Below, piece after piece: positions 7,402-9,767 of a stretch of DNA of 9,767 nucleotides. The notes under the pieces are model-generated. The model saw nothing but the letters and a program-made list of their open reading frames with translations, was not told the origin of the DNA and did no database searches. Position numbers and translations under genes: made by a program. Positions within the stretch are counted from its first letter, which is position 1. Every line of letters begins with the position of its first letter. Source of the DNA: an uncultured Ruminococcus sp. (GTDB lineage Bacteria; Bacillota; Clostridia; Oscillospirales; Acutalibacteraceae); assembly GCA_902772795.1 (NCBI GenBank), contig CACYBZ010000039.1, forward strand, positions 1-9,767, read 5' to 3'.

Positions 7402-9767
7402 ATGAAATTCAAAGGACTTTCGGACAGCGAGGTTTTAGAATCCCGAAAGAAGTACGGATCTAATGCCATTCCCGATTCCGAACCTACCACATTCTGGCAG
7501 GAATTTCTGGAAACCTTCAGCGACCCCATGATAAGAATATTGCTTGCTATTGCAGGACTGATGCTGGTAATGTTCTTTTTCGGGTATGCTGAAATTTACG
7601 AACCGTTGGGAACAATCGTAGCGGTTATTATTGTAGCGGTTGTTTCGGCAAAGACAGGTGTTGCGAGTGACACGAAATATCGTGAACTGAAAAACAGCAC
7701 CAAAAAAGACCAGTGTAAGGTATACCGTAATGGCGTTGTCACAGTAATTGACGTAGACGAAGTTGTCGTAGGTGACAAAGTATTGTTGCAGTCAGGTGAC
7801 AAGATTCCCGCAGATGGTATTATTATTGACGGGTCTTTGCGTGTGGACAACTCTGCGTTGAACGGAGAAGCAGAAGAATGTAAGAAGTTCGCCACAGACG
7901 AAAGCACGGAATTTGCAGAGAATATCACAGGTGATACCTTTGTGGACAAATATTCTTTGTTCAGAGGTGCAGTAGTCTTTGACGGGGAAGCTGTACTTGA
8001 TGTCAGAAAAGTCGGTTTAAAGACGATGATGGGCAAGATGGCGGAGGAAATGCAGGAAGAAGACCCTGATTCCCCGTTGAAAGTCAAACTGGCGAAGCTT
8101 GCCAATCAGATTTCGGTATTTGGTTATGTGGGAGCAACGGTTATAGCGTTGCTGTATCTTGTTTATTTCATCTTTTTCCAGAGTGGCGGAATACAGCCTT
8201 TCATCGCACTGGGAGCAGAAACCATTATCAAGAAGATTGTTGAAGCTGTATCACTGGCGGTTGTTATTATCGTCTGTGCCGTTCCCGAAGGCTTGCCGTT
8301 GATGATATCGCTGGTACTCATGCAGAACACCAGTAAAATGCTTGACCATAATGTTCTGGTAAGAAAAGCAGAAGGTATTGAAACAGCAGGTTCACTCAAC
8401 ATTCTGTTCAGTGATAAGACAGGTACGATTACCAAAGGACAGCTTGAGGTTGTGGATTTCTTTACAGCTGACGGAAAATCCATTGCTATCAAAGATTTAA
8501 GTAAACACAGTAAAGTCAAAGGACTTGTTGACCTGGCAATAGGCAAGAATACACAGTCCTTGTTTGATGATTCTCACAGAGTCATCGGCGGTAACGCTAC
8601 TGACCAGGCATTGATGAAGTTCATCGGAGAAGAAACATTCACCACATTGCAGAAAAAGACAGAGTATGTGATTACAGAAAGTCAGAATTTCAACTCTACC
8701 AACAAATTCAGTCAGGCGAGAATAGACAGTCTGGGAAAAACGTTCTATAAGGGAGCTCCCGAAAGACTGTTGGCGAAAGCAACGAAATATCTTGACGCAG
8801 ACGGCAATATCAAGAAACTGGATATGGACGTTCTTAACCGCAAGATTGATGAACTTGCCGAGAAAGCCATGCGTGTATTGTCGTTTGGCTATTCCGAAAA
8901 GGATCTGGTAGAAAATTCCATTAATGATGACCTTGTCGTTATCGGTCTGGTAGGTATCAGAGATGATGTCCGTCCGGAGGCGAAAGAAGCCATTCAGGAA
9001 GTACAGAACGCAGGTATACAGGTTGTCATGATTACCGGTGACCGTCTGGAAACAGCGGTTGCCATTGCCAAAGACGCAGGCTTGTTGAAGAGTGATGATG
9101 ATGTTGCTTTGTCATCAGCGAAACTCAACACGATGTCAGACGATGAAATCAAAGCGATTATTCCGAAAATCAGGGTTATTGCCAGAGCGTTGCCTACTGA
9201 CAAATCAAGAATGGTAAGACTTTGCCAGGAAATGAATCTGGTAGTCGGAATGACGGGTGACGGTGTAAACGACTCTCCCGCACTGAAAAGAGCCGATGTC
9301 GGTTTTGCTATGGGAAGCGGAACAGAAGCGGCAAAAGAAGCAGGCAAAATTGTTATTCTGGACGATAATTTCAAATCCATCAAAGACGCTATCTGGTACG
9401 GCAGAACCATTTATCATAACATTCTTAAGTTCTGTAAATTCCAGTTGGTCATCAATGTTACCGCCGTTATTGTCAGTGCAATAGCACCTTTCTTCGGCGT
9501 AGAAGAACCACTGAAAGTAACACATTTGTTGTTTGTCAACCTTGTCATGGACGGTCTGGGAGCTATCATGTTGGGTAATGAACCCGCACTCAAGAAGTAC
9601 ATGACTGAAAAGCCTCGTCGCAGAGATGAGAGCATTATCAGTAAGAGCATGGCAGTGCAGATTGGTGTTATGGGAGTGTGGCTGACATTAGTCAGTTTCC
9701 TGTATTTCAAACTCCCGTTGCTTGTCAATATATTCCCCGCACCCGAACCAGGGGCAGCACAATCAGC
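7402..9767 (+). CDS. Calcium-transporting P-type ATPase, PMCA (type IIB) class, 3' truncated by window
   Basis: The 788 visible residues contain the P-type ATPase core. M1 and M2 span about 43-85. An actuator domain carries NGE at 154-156, in place of the usual TGE. M4 has the calcium-site motif PEGLP at 295-299. The phosphorylated aspartate is D338 in DKTGT, the nucleotide-domain KGAPE lies at 450-454, the TGD motif at 545-547 and the hinge TGDGVND at 618-624. In M5, N685 occupies the usual Asn position, and M6 has N713-x3-D717, matching the single calcium site of PMCA-like pumps. It should export calcium from the cytosol using ATP. A strong GGAGG (7387-7391) precedes ATG by ten bases. The reading frame is still open at the window end, in the region after M7, so perhaps 80-110 residues are missing. 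It lies 262 bases after the TerD genes, past a terminator-like hairpin, so it may have its own transcript. Its proximity to calcium-binding TerD proteins suggests linked calcium handling. Confidence 0.93.
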   Translation, partial: MKFKGLSDSEVLESRKKYGSNAIPDSEPTTFWQEFLETFSDPMIRILLAIAGLMLVMFFFGYAEIYEPLGTIVAVIIVAVVSAKTGVASDTKYRELKNSTKKDQCKVYRNGVVTVIDVDEVVVGDKVLLQSGDKIPADGIIIDGSLRVDNSALNGEAEECKKFATDESTEFAENITGDTFVDKYSLFRGAVVFDGEAVLDVRKVGLKTMMGKMAEEMQEEDPDSPLKVKLAKLANQISVFGYVGATVIALLYLVYFIFFQSGGIQPFIALGAETIIKKIVEAVSLAVVIIVCAVPEGLPLMISLVLMQNTSKMLDHNVLVRKAEGIETAGSLNILFSDKTGTITKGQLEVVDFFTADGKSIAIKDLSKHSKVKGLVDLAIGKNTQSLFDDSHRVIGGNATDQALMKFIGEETFTTLQKKTEYVITESQNFNSTNKFSQARIDSLGKTFYKGAPERLLAKATKYLDADGNIKKLDMDVLNRKIDELAEKAMRVLSFGYSEKDLVENSINDDLVVIGLVGIRDDVRPEAKEAIQEVQNAGIQVVMITGDRLETAVAIAKDAGLLKSDDDVALSSAKLNTMSDDEIKAIIPKIRVIARALPTDKSRMVRLCQEMNLVVGMTGDGVNDSPALKRADVGFAMGSGTEAAKEAGKIVILDDNFKSIKDAIWYGRTIYHNILKFCKFQLVINVTAVIVSAIAPFFGVEEPLKVTHLLFVNLVMDGLGAIMLGNEPALKKYMTEKPRRRDESIISKSMAVQIGVMGVWLTLVSFLYFKLPLLVNIFPAPEPGAAQS

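Noticed and set aside
7172..7402. Reverse-strand open frame (76 codons) across the intergenic gap
   Set aside because: Its sequence is almost entirely the translated hairpin cluster and terminator; no family resemblance and no ribosome binding site.
7596..8105. Reverse-strand open frame of 169 codons inside the ATPase gene
   Set aside because: Ser/Thr-rich shadow of the forward ATPase frame, which shows all the P-type motifs; similar reverse frames at 8163-8546 and 8994-9410 are rejected for the same reason.
1..9767. tRNA, rRNA, CRISPR arrays or insertion sequences
   Set aside because: The gaps are short and show no cloverleaf, direct-repeat-spacer pattern or transposase coding.

Overview
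The window carries a Ter-type (tellurite/toxic-anion/chemical-stress) gene cassette, all on the + strand. The organism is most likely a low-to-moderate GC Gram-positive bacterium of the class Clostridia, perhaps Ruminococcus-like (Oscillospiraceae). The grounds are strong GGAGG-type ribosome binding sites, a textbook sigma-A promoter, the clostridial flavour of the proteins and a GGGGC-TTT-GCCCC palindromic intergenic repeat. The genus is an inference.

Layout. (1) 59-1564: a cytosolic trypsin/HtrA-like serine protease of unusual build, with an N-terminal domain of the YceG type and no signal peptide. (2) 1565-1778: a 214-base gap holding a strong promoter (TTGAAT, 17 bases, TGA-TATAAT). (3) 1779-4085: a large YceG-family protein of 768 residues made of three copies of one fold unit. 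(4) 4094-5248: a TelA/YceH toxic-anion-resistance protein, only 8 bases downstream. (5) 5313-5894, 5928-6509 and 6552-7139: three TerD-family calcium-binding proteins; the first two are near twins and the third is diverged. (6) 7140-7401: a 262-base gap with a probable terminator and then a cluster of four back-to-back hairpins. (7) 7402 to the window end: a PMCA-type calcium-transporting P-type ATPase, cut off by the window edge. No gene-free stretch exceeds 300 bases.

How the genes fit together. YceG, TelA and several TerD paralogues are the core of the Bacillus subtilis yceCDEFGH operon, here in a different order and without a TerC gene inside the window. TerD proteins bind calcium, so the calcium pump next to them fits a calcium/metal-linked stress response. 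The biochemical mechanism of Ter systems is not settled.

The most interesting point is that the protease's first ~200 residues align, almost without gaps, to the first ~200 residues of the YceG-family protein. Both have NDFKV at residues 4-8, S33-R34, K145, and a G190-C191-(N/D)192-V193 strand motif. The protease therefore looks like a YceG-derived module joined through a charged linker to an intact H357/D389/S459 trypsin-like domain. It is a candidate proteolytic effector or regulator dedicated to this Ter system.
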